In this document: positions 27,216-35,518 of the stretch, piece after piece
Layout: each line of letters starts with the position of its first letter
Numbering within the stretch: the first letter of the stretch is position 1
NCBI RefSeq assembly: GCF_009377185.1
Contig: NZ_VJZC01000017.1
Coordinates: 1 to 50,183, forward strand
Reading direction: 5' to 3'
Length of the DNA stretch: 50,183 nucleotides
From: Streptomyces spongiae
Lineage (GTDB): Bacteria > Actinomycetota > Actinomycetes > Streptomycetales > Streptomycetaceae
Translations under genes and position numbers: made by a program
Notes under the pieces: model-generated
The model's database searches: none
Seen by the model: the letters and a program-made list of their open reading frames with translations, nothing else
What the model was told of the DNA's origin: nothing

Positions 27216-28390
27216 CCGGCGAGCTGTCGGGACGGGCCGCGATCGCCGGGCTCGGCATCACCGAGATGGGCAAGGTGTACGGCCGCAGCGCCGCCGAGTT
27301 CGCCGTCGAGGCGGTGACGCTGGCGGCCGCGGACGCGGGCCTCGACCTGGCCGACATCGACGGCCTGCTGATCAACCCCGGGGTCGGCGGGGACATCGGC
27401 CTGCCGCTGCACACCGCGCTGGGCCTGCGAGAGTTGCGGCTGCTCACGGAGATGCAGGGCTTCGGGTCGTCGGCCGACGGGATGGTGCAGTACGCCGCTC
27501 TCGCGGTCCACGCCGGCATGGCCGACGTCGTCGTATGCGTCTACGCCGACGCCCCGCTGCGCGAGGACCGGGGCGCGGGCGCCACGTACACCGGGGCGGG
27601 GCGGCGGGCCACCGGCGTCGACGCGCTGCCGGCCGCCGCCGGGCTCCGCAGCGCACCCGCCAAGTACGCGCTCGCCGCCCGGCGCCACATGGAGCGGTAC
27701 GGCACGACGAGCGAGCAGTTGGGCGCGGTGGCGCTGGCGGCCCGGCAGTGGGCCGCGCTCAACGACCGTGCCCAGATGAAGGACCGGCCGCTGACCCTGG
27801 AGGACCACCAGTCCTCGCGCATGGTCGCCGACCCGCTGCGGCTGTACGACTGCTGCCTGGTCAGCAACGGCGGCATCGCCGTCGTCGTCACCAGCGCCGA
27901 ACGCGCCCGTGCGCTGCGCCGCCCGCCCGTGTACGTCCTCGGCTGGGGACAGGGCCACCCCGGTTACCCGATGTCCAGGGGCAGCACCTTCGGTCTCGTC
28001 ACCGGTGCGGCGATCTCGGGACCCGCGGCGCTGAAGATGGCCGGGCTCACCCTCGCGGACGTCGATGTGCGGGAGATCTACGACTGTTTCACCTACACCA
28101 CCCTGGTGACGCTGGAGGACTACGGCTTCTGCGCCAAGGGCGAGGGCGGCGAGTTCGTCGCCTCGGGCGCCATCGCGCCGGGCGGGAGCCACCCGACCAA
28201 CACCGGCGGCGGGCAGCTCTCGTCGTACTACATGTGGGGCATGACGCCGCTGTCCGAGGGCGTCATCCAGGCCCGTGGCGACGGTGGTGTCCGGCAGGCG
28301 CCCAAGGCCGACGTGGTGCTGGTCAGCGGCAACGGCGGGGTGCTCGACCATCACGCGACGCTGCTGCTCAGCCCGCACGCCGCCACCTGA
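27212..28390 (+). CDS. thiolase-fold lipid-transfer-type protein, Ltp2-like putative retro-aldolase
   Basis: The 392-aa protein has the thiolase fold but lacks the nucleophilic Cys: the loop reads MQGFGSSADGMVQ. Tyr295 (DCFTYTTL) and Tyr340 (SSYYMWGM) fall near the tyrosines I recall as important in Ltp2 aldolase (about 294 and 344). Ltp2-type enzymes cleave beta-hydroxyacyl-CoA carrying a tertiary alcohol by retro-aldol reaction and need a DUF35 partner, which is the next gene. The start is a GTG overlapping the MaoC stop. This points to a quaternary or methyl-branched carbon in the substrate. Confidence 0.85.
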   Translation: MTGELSGRAAIAGLGITEMGKVYGRSAAEFAVEAVTLAAADAGLDLADIDGLLINPGVGGDIGLPLHTALGLRELRLLTEMQGFGSSADGMVQYAALAVHAGMADVVVCVYADAPLREDRGAGATYTGAGRRATGVDALPAAAGLRSAPAKYALAARRHMERYGTTSEQLGAVALAARQWAALNDRAQMKDRPLTLEDHQSSRMVADPLRLYDCCLVSNGGIAVVVTSAERARALRRPPVYVLGWGQGHPGYPMSRGSTFGLVTGAAISGPAALKMAGLTLADVDVREIYDCFTYTTLVTLEDYGFCAKGEGGEFVASGAIAPGGSHPTNTGGGQLSSYYMWGMTPLSEGVIQARGDGGVRQAPKADVVLVSGNGGVLDHHATLLLSPHAAT

Positions 28391-28403
28391 GGAAGGAGTC
28401 CGG

Positions 28404-28775
28404 ATGGCACCGCTGCCCATCAGCCGCGACGAGCGCTCGGCGGCGTTCTTCGACGCGGCGGCGCAGGGCACCCTGCTCCTGCGCTGGTCCCCCGCCACCG
28501 GCGCGTATCTGCCACCGACAGCGCACATCGACCCGAGCGCGCCGCTGAGCCCGCTGGAGTGGCGCCCCGTCGCGGGCACCGGGGAGATCGTCACCTGGAC
28601 GGTCCTGCCACCCGGCGGCGACGTGGTGGCGCTGGTCGAACTGGCTGAAGGGCCGTGGCTCACCGTCGCCGTGCGCGGCGTCGCTCCGACCGCCCTGCAC
28701 GAGGGATATCAGGTACGCATCGGCTTCGAACGGCCGGAGGGTGGCGAGGCCGTCCCGGTCGCGCTGCCCCGATGA
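28404..28775 (+). CDS. OB-fold DUF35 protein lacking zinc-ribbon cysteines
   Basis: The 123-aa protein has the DUF35 order: a helix FFDAAAQGTLLL, a rubredoxin-like segment, LEWRPVAGTGEIVTWTV and an OB-fold. The normal zinc ligands (CxxC...CxxC) are replaced: the region reads RWSPATGAYLPP and IDPSAPL, with no Cys. It therefore cannot bind zinc in the usual way. DUF35 proteins partner Ltp2-type aldolases, and adjacency supports that role. ATG 28404 has GGAAGGAG just upstream. Last gene of the P450 unit. Confidence 0.85.
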   Translation: MAPLPISRDERSAAFFDAAAQGTLLLRWSPATGAYLPPTAHIDPSAPLSPLEWRPVAGTGEIVTWTVLPPGGDVVALVELAEGPWLTVAVRGVAPTALHEGYQVRIGFERPEGGEAVPVALPR

Positions 28776-28837
28776 GGACACCGCGCTGTCCCGTTGAGGA
28801 CACACGGGCACGGCTCACCGACAGCACACCCGGGCCC

Positions 28838-28857
28838 GGTGAACCCACCGGGTCACC
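28838..28857. terminator. possible bidirectional hairpin between convergent genes
   Basis: GGTGAACCC and GGGTCACC pair around a 3-nt loop ACC, with one bulged A. It lies between the converging DUF35 and aldehyde dehydrogenase genes. There is no T-tract, as is common in actinomycetes. The assignment is tentative. Confidence 0.35.
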
Positions 28858-28896
28858 ACCGCGGAACGTCAGAACCTGGAGTCGGTCGCGAGCGCG

Positions 28897-30339
28897 CTAG
28901 ACGGCGATGGACTTGATCTCCTGATACGCGCGCAGCCCCTCCGGTCCCATCTCCCGGCCGATCCCCGACTGCTTGTACCCGCCGAAAGGGCTCCCGTACG
29001 CCTGGGGGCGGCCGTTGACGCTGACCATGCCGGTCCGCAGCCGGCGGGCGACCGCCAGCGCTGCCCGCGGGTCGGCGCTCCACACCGAGCCGGACAGCCC
29101 GTACGGGGAGTCGTTGGTGATCGCGACCGCGTCATCGGTGTCCCGGTAGGGGATGACGGCGACGACGGGGCCGAAGATCTCCTCACGGGCGATGCGCATG
29201 CCGTTGTCGACGTGGTCGAAGAGCGTCGGCTCGACATACCAGCCCGCCTCCATGCCGACGGGCCGGCCGCCGCCGGTGACCACCCTGGCCCCCTCGGCCC
29301 GGCCGACCGCGATGTATCCCTCGACGCGGTCCCGCTGACGGCCGCTGATCAGCGGGCCGACCACCGTCTCCGGCGCCAGCGGATCGCCGACGGGTACGGC
29401 GCGGAACGCGGCGGCGAGTGCCTCCACCACCTCGTCGTGCCGCTCGGCGGGCACGAGGATGCGGGTCTGGGCGATGCACGCCTGTCCGTTGACCAGCAGG
29501 GCCATCGGCAGGATCCGCGTGACGAAATCGTCGAGGTCGGCGTCGGGCAGCAGGATCGCCGCTGACTTGCCGCCGAGTTCGAGGGTGACCCGGGCGATGC
29601 GTTCGGCGCAGACCGCCATGATCCGTTTGCCCGCCGCGGTACTGCCGGTGAACGCCACCTTGTCCACGCCCGCGTCGGCGACCAGCCGTTCGCCGGTCTC
29701 GCGGCCGGCCGGCAGGACGTTGAACACACCTGGCGGCAGGCCCGCCTCGTGCAGGACCTCGGTCAGGTCGAACAGGGTCAGCGGTGCTTCGGGGGCGGGC
29801 TTGGCGATCACCGAACAGCCGGCGGCTAGCGCCGGGGCGATCTTCAGCATCGGGGAGCTGAGCGGCCCGTTCCAGGGGGTGATGGCCGCGACCACGCCGA
29901 CGGGTTCGCGAACGACCAGGCTGCGGTTGACGCCGTCCGTACGCTCCTCGTCCGTGTCGTCGCCCGCGACCAGGTCCGCGTAGTACCGCAGGTGCCGGAT
30001 CGGGTTGGGCACGTGGGCCCGCTCGCTGAACCACCGGGGGCAGCCCAGCTCGCTGGTGAGCAGGGCGACCAGGTGGGCCGAGCGCGCCTGCAGCAGGTCC
30101 GCGGCGCGACTGAGCACCCGCGCCCGTTCGGCTCCGGTGAGCCCGCTCCACCGGCCGTCATCGAAGGACGTGCGCGCGGAGGTCACCGCGTGCGCCGCGT
30201 CCGCCGGTCCGGCGAGTACGGTCAGGCCGACCAGACTCTGGTCAGCGGGGTTCCGGATCTCCAGCGGCTCACCGTCACGTGGCGGCGTCCACGCCCCGTC
30301 GATGAACAGCCGAGGCCGGTCGTACGTAACCATGCTCAT
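28897..30339 (-). CDS. NAD(P)-dependent aldehyde dehydrogenase
   Basis: The 480-aa enzyme oxidises an aldehyde to an acid. Motifs are ITPWNGPLSSP, KPAPEAPLT, FTGSTAAGKRIM, the general base Glu in TLELGGKSA, the nucleophile Cys288 in NGQACIAQT, and EIFGPVVAVI. It is a one-gene unit convergent with the P450 unit. Its start codons (ATG 30339 or 30333) lie inside regulon motif E, so it belongs to the regulon. It probably makes the acid that is then activated by the acyl-CoA ligase. Confidence 0.94.
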   Translation of the reverse strand: MSMVTYDRPRLFIDGAWTPPRDGEPLEIRNPADQSLVGLTVLAGPADAAHAVTSARTSFDDGRWSGLTGAERARVLSRAADLLQARSAHLVALLTSELGCPRWFSERAHVPNPIRHLRYYADLVAGDDTDEERTDGVNRSLVVREPVGVVAAITPWNGPLSSPMLKIAPALAAGCSVIAKPAPEAPLTLFDLTEVLHEAGLPPGVFNVLPAGRETGERLVADAGVDKVAFTGSTAAGKRIMAVCAERIARVTLELGGKSAAILLPDADLDDFVTRILPMALLVNGQACIAQTRILVPAERHDEVVEALAAAFRAVPVGDPLAPETVVGPLISGRQRDRVEGYIAVGRAEGARVVTGGGRPVGMEAGWYVEPTLFDHVDNGMRIAREEIFGPVVAVIPYRDTDDAVAITNDSPYGLSGSVWSADPRAALAVARRLRTGMVSVNGRPQAYGSPFGGYKQSGIGREMGPEGLRAYQEIKSIAV

Positions 30340-30344
30340 GGTTT
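30328..30344 (-). promoter_or_regulatory. regulon motif copy E
   Basis: AACCATGCTCATGGTTT on the plus strand: the half-sites AACCATG and CATGGTT form a near-perfect palindrome around CT. It covers the start codon of the aldehyde dehydrogenase, so a bound protein would block transcription start or early elongation. It is the last copy found and marks the right edge of the regulon. Confidence 0.6.
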
Positions 30345-30441
30345 ACACGCCCGGCCTCCGCACCGCAACGGGTATGCCCGGGCCGACGCCGTGGCGGGGC
30401 CGCGGTGTGCTCGACCCGGTGCCCATGGCCGCCACGTGTGC

Positions 30442-31431
30442 TCACGGCACCGTGACCACAGCCTTGCCACGGGCGTGGCCCTGCTCCACGTGGCGCACGC
30501 CCTTGCCCGTGTCGGCCAAGGGGTAGGTCCGGTCGACAACCGGGGTGAGCTTGCCGGACTCGATGAGCGCGGTGACGGCGAGCAGGTCCTCGTGGGTCGG
30601 TCCGGCCGGGGCCGACGGGAGGATCAGGCGGAGCCGCTGCCGGACGAACGCGTTGACCGCGCTCAGCCGCAGCATGGAGCCCACCGCCCCGAACAGGCGG
30701 CCGGGCGAGCCGCCGCCGTTGGCCACCAGGGTCCCCGTCGGGGTGAGCGCCCGGCGCAGCCGACTCAGCGGGTGGTTGCCCACGTTGTCCAGGATCATGT
30801 CGTAGCGCACCCGCCCGCCGGTGAAGTCCTCCCTGGTGTAGTCGACGACGTGCGCGGCACCCAGTGAGCGCACCAAATCGACGTTGCGGGCGCTGCACAC
30901 CCCGGTGACCTCCGCGCCCAGGGCCACGGCGATCTGTACGGCGAAGGTGCCCACACCACCGCCGGCCCCGTTGACCAGCACCCGTTGCCCGGCCTGCACT
31001 TGGCCAACCGTCCGGATGCCGCGCAGAGCGGTCACCGCCCCCATCGGCACGGCCGCGGCCTGCTCGAAGGTCAGGCTCGCGGGCTTGGGCACCAGCAGAT
31101 CCGCGGTGGTGCGCGCGTACTGGGCGAAGGAGCCCTGGCAGAAGCCCAGCACCTCGTCACCGGGCTGGAGCCCTCGTACGTCGACGCCGACCGCCTCCAC
31201 CTGCCCGGCCGCGTCGATGCCGGCCACCCGCGACTTCGGCCGGGTCAGCCCCACGCCTCCCATCAGCCGCGCCACGAACGGGTCGCCGCGCAGCATGTGC
31301 CAGTCGTAGGGGTTGAGCGCGGCGGCGCGCACCCGTACCAGCACCTGATCGGCCCCGACCTCGGGCCGGTCGGTGTCCGCCAGCCGCAGGATGTCCGGCG
31401 GGCCGAACCGTTCCTGAACAATCGCCTTCAT
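30442..31431 (-). CDS. quinone oxidoreductase/zinc-free medium-chain dehydrogenase
   Basis: The 329-aa MDR-family protein lacks the structural and catalytic zinc Cys clusters and carries the NADPH motif VLVNGAGGGVGTFAVQIA. It starts MKAIVQERFGPPDILRL, the classic opening of quinone-oxidoreductase/RTN4IP1-like proteins. It would reduce quinones or reactive enals with NADPH. I chose ATG 31431, since the longer frame runs through the operator region. Two palindromic operators at 31516 and 31550 flank its probable -35, so the TetR regulator upstream probably represses it. Confidence 0.88.
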   Translation of the reverse strand: MKAIVQERFGPPDILRLADTDRPEVGADQVLVRVRAAALNPYDWHMLRGDPFVARLMGGVGLTRPKSRVAGIDAAGQVEAVGVDVRGLQPGDEVLGFCQGSFAQYARTTADLLVPKPASLTFEQAAAVPMGAVTALRGIRTVGQVQAGQRVLVNGAGGGVGTFAVQIAVALGAEVTGVCSARNVDLVRSLGAAHVVDYTREDFTGGRVRYDMILDNVGNHPLSRLRRALTPTGTLVANGGGSPGRLFGAVGSMLRLSAVNAFVRQRLRLILPSAPAGPTHEDLLAVTALIESGKLTPVVDRTYPLADTGKGVRHVEQGHARGKAVVTVP

Positions 31432-31515
31432 TGGGTCTCCCCCATCACCTCGTAGTCGATTGCCGCTCGCCGTATTCGCCGGATACGGCATCGGCCGACC
31501 GTGACCGACGATGGA

Positions 31516-31532
31516 GGTGTACTGCGTACACC
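31516..31532. promoter_or_regulatory. TetR-type operator, copy 1
   Basis: GGTGTACTGCGTACACC is a perfect 7+7 palindrome around a 3-bp centre. It overlaps a possible -10 (TACACC on the minus strand) of the quinone-oxidoreductase gene. The adjacent tetR-type gene makes it a very likely operator. Confidence 0.7.
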
Positions 31533-31549
31533 TCACTGATGGCAAGGTA

Positions 31550-31566
31550 GGTGTACGCCGTACACC
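31550..31566. promoter_or_regulatory. TetR-type operator, copy 2
   Basis: GGTGTACGCCGTACACC repeats copy 1 with only the centre changed, 34 bp away (about three helical turns). On the minus strand a TTGCCA hexamer, a possible -35, lies between the two copies, so two bound dimers would bracket the promoter. Confidence 0.7.
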
Positions 31567-31626
31567 CGTCAAGGGGTGAAGGCGGAGGGGAGCGGAGAAG
31601 GGCCGCCGGGGTCCCGCGTCGGCGGG

Positions 31627-32325
31627 TCAGTTCCTACGCAGGAGCCGCTCGAGGCCGTCCAGCGTCAGGTCCAGTGCGAACTCGAACTCGAACTGGTCGT
31701 CGCAGCCCGATCCGACGACGGAATCCGGGTCATGAGCGACCGCCATGGCCAGTTCGGTGATGTGGGGAAAGCGTGCGGCCATCTCCTCGGGCGGCATCGC
31801 ATCCGGATCCGGCTCGCGGCCGGAGGAGTCCTCGAACAGCTCCTGGGAGAAGCCCAGCAGGCGGCTGCCCATGACGTGCATCGCGTGGTGGACCAGGTCG
31901 ACCGAGAACCCTCCGGCCCGGAAGATCCCGATCATCGAGTCCAGGTACTCCATGACCGCGGGCGTCGGGGTGGCGCGCGCCTTCATCCTCGACTCGATGA
32001 CCTCAGTCGCCCACGTGTGGCGCAGCAGCATACGGCGGGCCGACAGCACCCGTCGGCGAATGGCGGTCTTCCAGTCGGTGTTGCCGGCCGGCGGATCGAT
32101 CTCACCGACGAGGACGTCGATCATGCCGTCCAACAACTCGTTCTTGTTGGCCACGTGCTTGTAGAGCGCCATGGGTACGACGCCGAGCGCCTGCGCGATC
32201 TTGCGCATGCTGAGCGCGTCGACTCCGCCTTCGTCGGCCAGAGCGACGGCGGCGCTCAGAACCCGCTCCTTGCTCAAGGGTGCGCGAGGCTGCGCGGGGC
32301 TGCCGGCCTGCGTGGTTGTCTCCAC
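31627..32325 (-). CDS. TetR-family transcriptional regulator (TetR_C type)
   Basis: The 232-aa regulator has an N-terminal HTH (ERVLSAAVALADEGGVDALS, MRKIAQALGVVPMALYKHV) and a helical C-terminal domain like TetR itself (FELFEFALDL-type pattern FEFEFALDLTLDGL at the end). I chose the GTG at 32325, preceded by GAGAGGGGAAT; the longer frame adds a region without homology. It lies upstream of the quinone-oxidoreductase gene on the same strand and is separated from it by 195 bp that contain both palindromic operators. Confidence 0.9.
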   Translation of the reverse strand: METTTQAGSPAQPRAPLSKERVLSAAVALADEGGVDALSMRKIAQALGVVPMALYKHVANKNELLDGMIDVLVGEIDPPAGNTDWKTAIRRRVLSARRMLLRHTWATEVIESRMKARATPTPAVMEYLDSMIGIFRAGGFSVDLVHHAMHVMGSRLLGFSQELFEDSSGREPDPDAMPPEEMAARFPHITELAMAVAHDPDSVVGSGCDDQFEFEFALDLTLDGLERLLRRN

Positions 32326-32442
32326 ATTCCCCTCTCGTACGGGCAAGGCCCGGAGTCCGACGCCCTTCCCCCTGACGACGGTACAGCGTCCACCCGTCAC
32401 CTCAACGCGGTTACGGCTCGACTCCGCCACTCCCTTCGGGCA

Positions 32443-33186
32443 CTACCACCAGCGATGGCGGTCACTGGTGATCCGCCGGTCGCCGAGCGGCTGCACCGCC
32501 CGGGCGTTGCCCTTGGGGAAGACCTCCCGATAGTGGCCCAGCGCGGCGGCGGACGCCTGCACGGGATGGGTCAGCAGAATCCAGCGCACGCCCGGGGTGT
32601 AGGGACAGACGGTGGTGGAACCGAGATAGCGGTAGGACTCGGTGCAGGGCGGCAGCAGTGCGTCAAGCTCCACCGCGGGTACCTCCCAGGAGTCCTCGGA
32701 CCGGCGGGCCGACCCCAGCAGCCGGTCCAGGGAGTCGTTGGCCTGCCCCGGGTGAACGAACACGCCGATGACCGCGTACTCGCCCACTCCCCCTACGGCC
32801 GTGCCGGCGTCCTGGACCACACGTGCGTACTTCATGTGTTGTTCCATCGGGAACGCCACCCCGCCGACGGTGTGTTCGGACGGCGTGTGCCAGTGCACGT
32901 CGATCAGTCGGTAGGTGTCGGCACCCACTGTCAGCAGACACTCCTGTCCGGGGAGCGGCTCGGCCTTCACGGTGCCCTCGTCGTCCCGCGTGCAGTCGGA
33001 CCGGGTGCCGTCGGGCCGGTGCCGGTCCGGGGCGTCGAAGTGCAGTCGCAGGGCGAGTTCCGTCGGGTGGTGGAAACGCAAGGCAGGCAGGGCCGAGCAG
33101 TCGGTGTCCTGTGGGCGGATGTCGACGGGGCTCTGCGACAGGAGCGGCTTGTCGACGGAGGGCAGCGCGGGTGCGGTCTGGGACAT
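32443..33186 (-). CDS. alpha-type carbonic anhydrase without signal peptide
   Basis: The 247-aa protein reversibly hydrates CO2. It has QSPVDI, the zinc His pair in DVHWHTPSEHT, the third His with its Glu partner in MEQHMKY, and a PYTPGVRWILLTHPV segment like the Thr199 region. Bacterial alpha-class enzymes are usually exported. Here the N-terminus (MSQTAPALPSVDK) has no signal peptide, and a longer start only adds an Arg-rich segment, so a cytoplasmic location is suggested. It lies between a LysR and a TetR gene on the same strand; no link to catabolism is evident. Confidence 0.8.
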   Translation of the reverse strand: MSQTAPALPSVDKPLLSQSPVDIRPQDTDCSALPALRFHHPTELALRLHFDAPDRHRPDGTRSDCTRDDEGTVKAEPLPGQECLLTVGADTYRLIDVHWHTPSEHTVGGVAFPMEQHMKYARVVQDAGTAVGGVGEYAVIGVFVHPGQANDSLDRLLGSARRSEDSWEVPAVELDALLPPCTESYRYLGSTTVCPYTPGVRWILLTHPVQASAAALGHYREVFPKGNARAVQPLGDRRITSDRHRWW

Positions 33187-33226
33187 GGGCGAACACCTTC
33201 GGCCGGGTCGGAAGGTCGGGGACGAG

Positions 33227-34261
33227 TCACCGCATACCCTCCCCCGCTGCCGCGTCGGGATTCTCAACATCACCTGGACTGCTGATCGCGCAGCACGGCC
33301 TTGACGCCCGCGGCCGGGGCTCCGCCCGCAGGCGTGTTCCCCTCTCTGACGGCTGGTGAGCGGCCTGGTCCGGGTGGACCGAGGCGAAGGCTTTGGCGAG
33401 TTGGTCGATCAGGGGCGCCGCGGAGGGGTGGGGGTCACGACGTGGTGTGATCGTGTAGATGCCGCGGGTCGGAGGGTCGACGAGGGCCACTGTGGTGATG
33501 TCGTTGCGCAGTGCGCACGTCAGGACTCCGGGGATCAGCGCGATGGCGTGGCCGGTTGCGACAAGGGCCAGCTTGCCGAGCAGATCGGCCGCGGTGAGGT
33601 CGATGCGGGCGCTGGTTCCGGCGCGGGCGGCATGCTGGCGCAGAAGTGCGGCCGAGCCGTCGTTGTCCTCCACCCAGGTCTGTTCGGCCAGCGTCCGCAT
33701 GTGCACGGGGCCGCGGCCGGCCTGTGGATGGTCGACGGGCAGTGCGACGACCATGGCGTCCAGCCCGAGGAACCGGCGTTCGACACGCGGGTCGTTGGGC
33801 AGTCCTGGCGGTGCGTCGGTGACGACGGCGATGTCGAGATCGCCGACGGTCACACGGTGGTGCAGTTGTACGCTCAGGCCGGGGAGCAGGCTCCACCGGA
33901 TGGATCCGGCTTGTTTCAGCAGGGCACGGATGGCCTCGGGGACGATCCCTGCGGCCAGAGCGGGTGTCGCACCGACGGCCAGCGGCCGGTCGAACGCCCC
34001 GTCACGAATGTCCCGTACGGCGCGAACGGCGCGGTCGGCCTCGTTGAGTGTGGCCAGAGCGTGGTGCCGGAACACCTCGCCGGCAGGTGTCGGACGCACA
34101 CCGCGCGCATGGCGCTCCACCAGGGGAACGCCGAGTTGCCGCTCCAGCCCGGCGATCTGCCGGGAGACGGCCGACTGCGTGTGATTGAGCTCGGCGGCCG
34201 CAGCCGACAGCGACCCGAGCCGGCACACGGTCACGAAGGCCCGCCACACCATCAGTTCCAT
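33227..34261 (-). CDS. LysR-family transcriptional regulator
   Basis: The 344-aa protein has an N-terminal winged HTH (MELMVWRAFVTVCRLGSLSA, AAELNHTQSAVSRQIAGLE) and a periplasmic-binding-protein-like effector domain to ~residue 295, followed by a Pro/Arg-rich tail. The ATG at 34261 fits the family start. It is divergent from the dehydrogenase at 34355, the normal arrangement for a LysR regulator and its target, with a palindrome in the 93-bp gap. Confidence 0.92.
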   Translation of the reverse strand: MELMVWRAFVTVCRLGSLSAAAAELNHTQSAVSRQIAGLERQLGVPLVERHARGVRPTPAGEVFRHHALATLNEADRAVRAVRDIRDGAFDRPLAVGATPALAAGIVPEAIRALLKQAGSIRWSLLPGLSVQLHHRVTVGDLDIAVVTDAPPGLPNDPRVERRFLGLDAMVVALPVDHPQAGRGPVHMRTLAEQTWVEDNDGSAALLRQHAARAGTSARIDLTAADLLGKLALVATGHAIALIPGVLTCALRNDITTVALVDPPTRGIYTITPRRDPHPSAAPLIDQLAKAFASVHPDQAAHQPSERGTRLRAEPRPRASRPCCAISSPGDVENPDAAAGEGMR

Positions 34262-34270
34262 GACGGCATT

Positions 34271-34283
34271 ATCCAGCTGGTAT
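34271..34283. promoter_or_regulatory. putative LysR binding site
   Basis: ATCCAGCTGGTAT contains the perfect palindrome CCAGCTGG with AT flanks and fits the T-N11-A pattern of LysR sites. It starts 10 bp from the LysR start codon, in the shared divergent region. Confidence 0.4.
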
Positions 34284-34354
34284 GCGTAAGTCGCGGAGCC
34301 GGCCTTCCAGATCTGCGCTTGTCGCAACCATCGTGGTCCACCACGCTGGCGGAC

Positions 34355-35518
34355 ATGACCAACCCGCACACGATCGCCGTCCTCGGACTGGGGCGCATGG
34401 GCGACGCGATCGCGACACGACTCACCGCCCAGGACTGGGACGTTGTCGGATGGACACGCTCCGGCCGCGCATCAGGCGCCGTCAGGACGACCGGCGATCC
34501 GAACGAGGCCGTGGCGAAGGCCGACCTCGTGGTCCTGGCGTTGTTCGACGGTCCGGCCTGCCGGCAGGTCCTCGACGACGTCCGTGACTCGCTGCGAGCG
34601 GACACGATCGTGCTGAACACCAGCACCGTCGCCCCAGCCGAAGCCTCGAGACTGGCCCGGCGACTCGGCTCGTCCTACGTGCACGCGCCCGTGCTCGGCT
34701 CTGTGCCGGCGGTCGCCGCCGGCGCCCTGCAGATTCTCGCCGCCGGCGACCAGGACGGGCTTGACCGAGTCCGAGCGGTTCTGGAGACCCTGGGTACCGT
34801 GCGGCGCGTCGACGACGCCTCCACCGCCGCCGCGCTCAAGCTGATCGCCAACAACAGCCTGACCGGCGCGATTCTCGCGCTGCGCGACTCGCTGCGGCAG
34901 GCCGACGCCCTCGGCCTGGCGCGTGCCCAGGTGCTGGACGTTCTCGAACTCGGCCAGCTCGGCGGGCTCGTGGCCCGCAAGCGACCTTTCCTCGTCGGCG
35001 AGTCGCTCACCGCCACGGCCGAATTCACAGTCGGTGCGCTGGCCAAGGACATGGCTCTGCTGGCCGCCGCATCAGACACTCCCCTGCGCAGCGCGGCCAA
35101 CCTGGCCGACACCCCTGCCTCCCCCGAGGCCGATATCGCTGTCGCCGCCACGGCCCCCGCCGTGGACGACACCGTGCTCGAGCCGCTCCGCGCCTACATC
35201 CGGGGACACGCCACTGGCGACCCCGCTCACTTCCGCGACGCGTTCCTGCCCACCGCCCATATCGAGGGAATCCGGGACGGCGCATTCGTCTCGTGGCCCC
35301 TGGACGAGTACTGCGCTCTCTTCCAGGGCCGGCCGGCCTCGGACGAGCCGACCCGGTCCCGCCGCATCGACGCCATCGACGTCCACGGCACCGTCGCGAC
35401 CGCGACCATGACGCTCCTGCACGGCACGGACACGTTCACCGACATCTTCCTGCTGGTCCGTGTCGACGGCTGTTGGCGCATCGCCAACAAGGCCTATCAC
35501 CGCCGCTTTGAGCACTGA
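34355..35518 (+). CDS. beta-hydroxyacid dehydrogenase fused to NTF2-like domain
   Basis: Residues 1-~245 of this 387-aa protein are a 6-phosphogluconate-dehydrogenase-type reductase: NAD(P) motif AVLGLGRMGDAIATRL, Arg after beta-2 (GWTRSGR) suggesting NADPH, and the catalytic Lys in AALKLIANNSL. Residues ~262-387 are an NTF2/lumazine-binding-like domain (VLEPLRAYIRGHATGDPAHF to DGCWRIANKAYHRRF). I do not recall this fusion as a standard architecture. The start ATG follows directly after the LysR intergenic region; the frame open upstream is a shadow of the LysR gene. Confidence 0.85.
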   Translation: MTNPHTIAVLGLGRMGDAIATRLTAQDWDVVGWTRSGRASGAVRTTGDPNEAVAKADLVVLALFDGPACRQVLDDVRDSLRADTIVLNTSTVAPAEASRLARRLGSSYVHAPVLGSVPAVAAGALQILAAGDQDGLDRVRAVLETLGTVRRVDDASTAAALKLIANNSLTGAILALRDSLRQADALGLARAQVLDVLELGQLGGLVARKRPFLVGESLTATAEFTVGALAKDMALLAAASDTPLRSAANLADTPASPEADIAVAATAPAVDDTVLEPLRAYIRGHATGDPAHFRDAFLPTAHIEGIRDGAFVSWPLDEYCALFQGRPASDEPTRSRRIDAIDVHGTVATATMTLLHGTDTFTDIFLLVRVDGCWRIANKAYHRRFEH

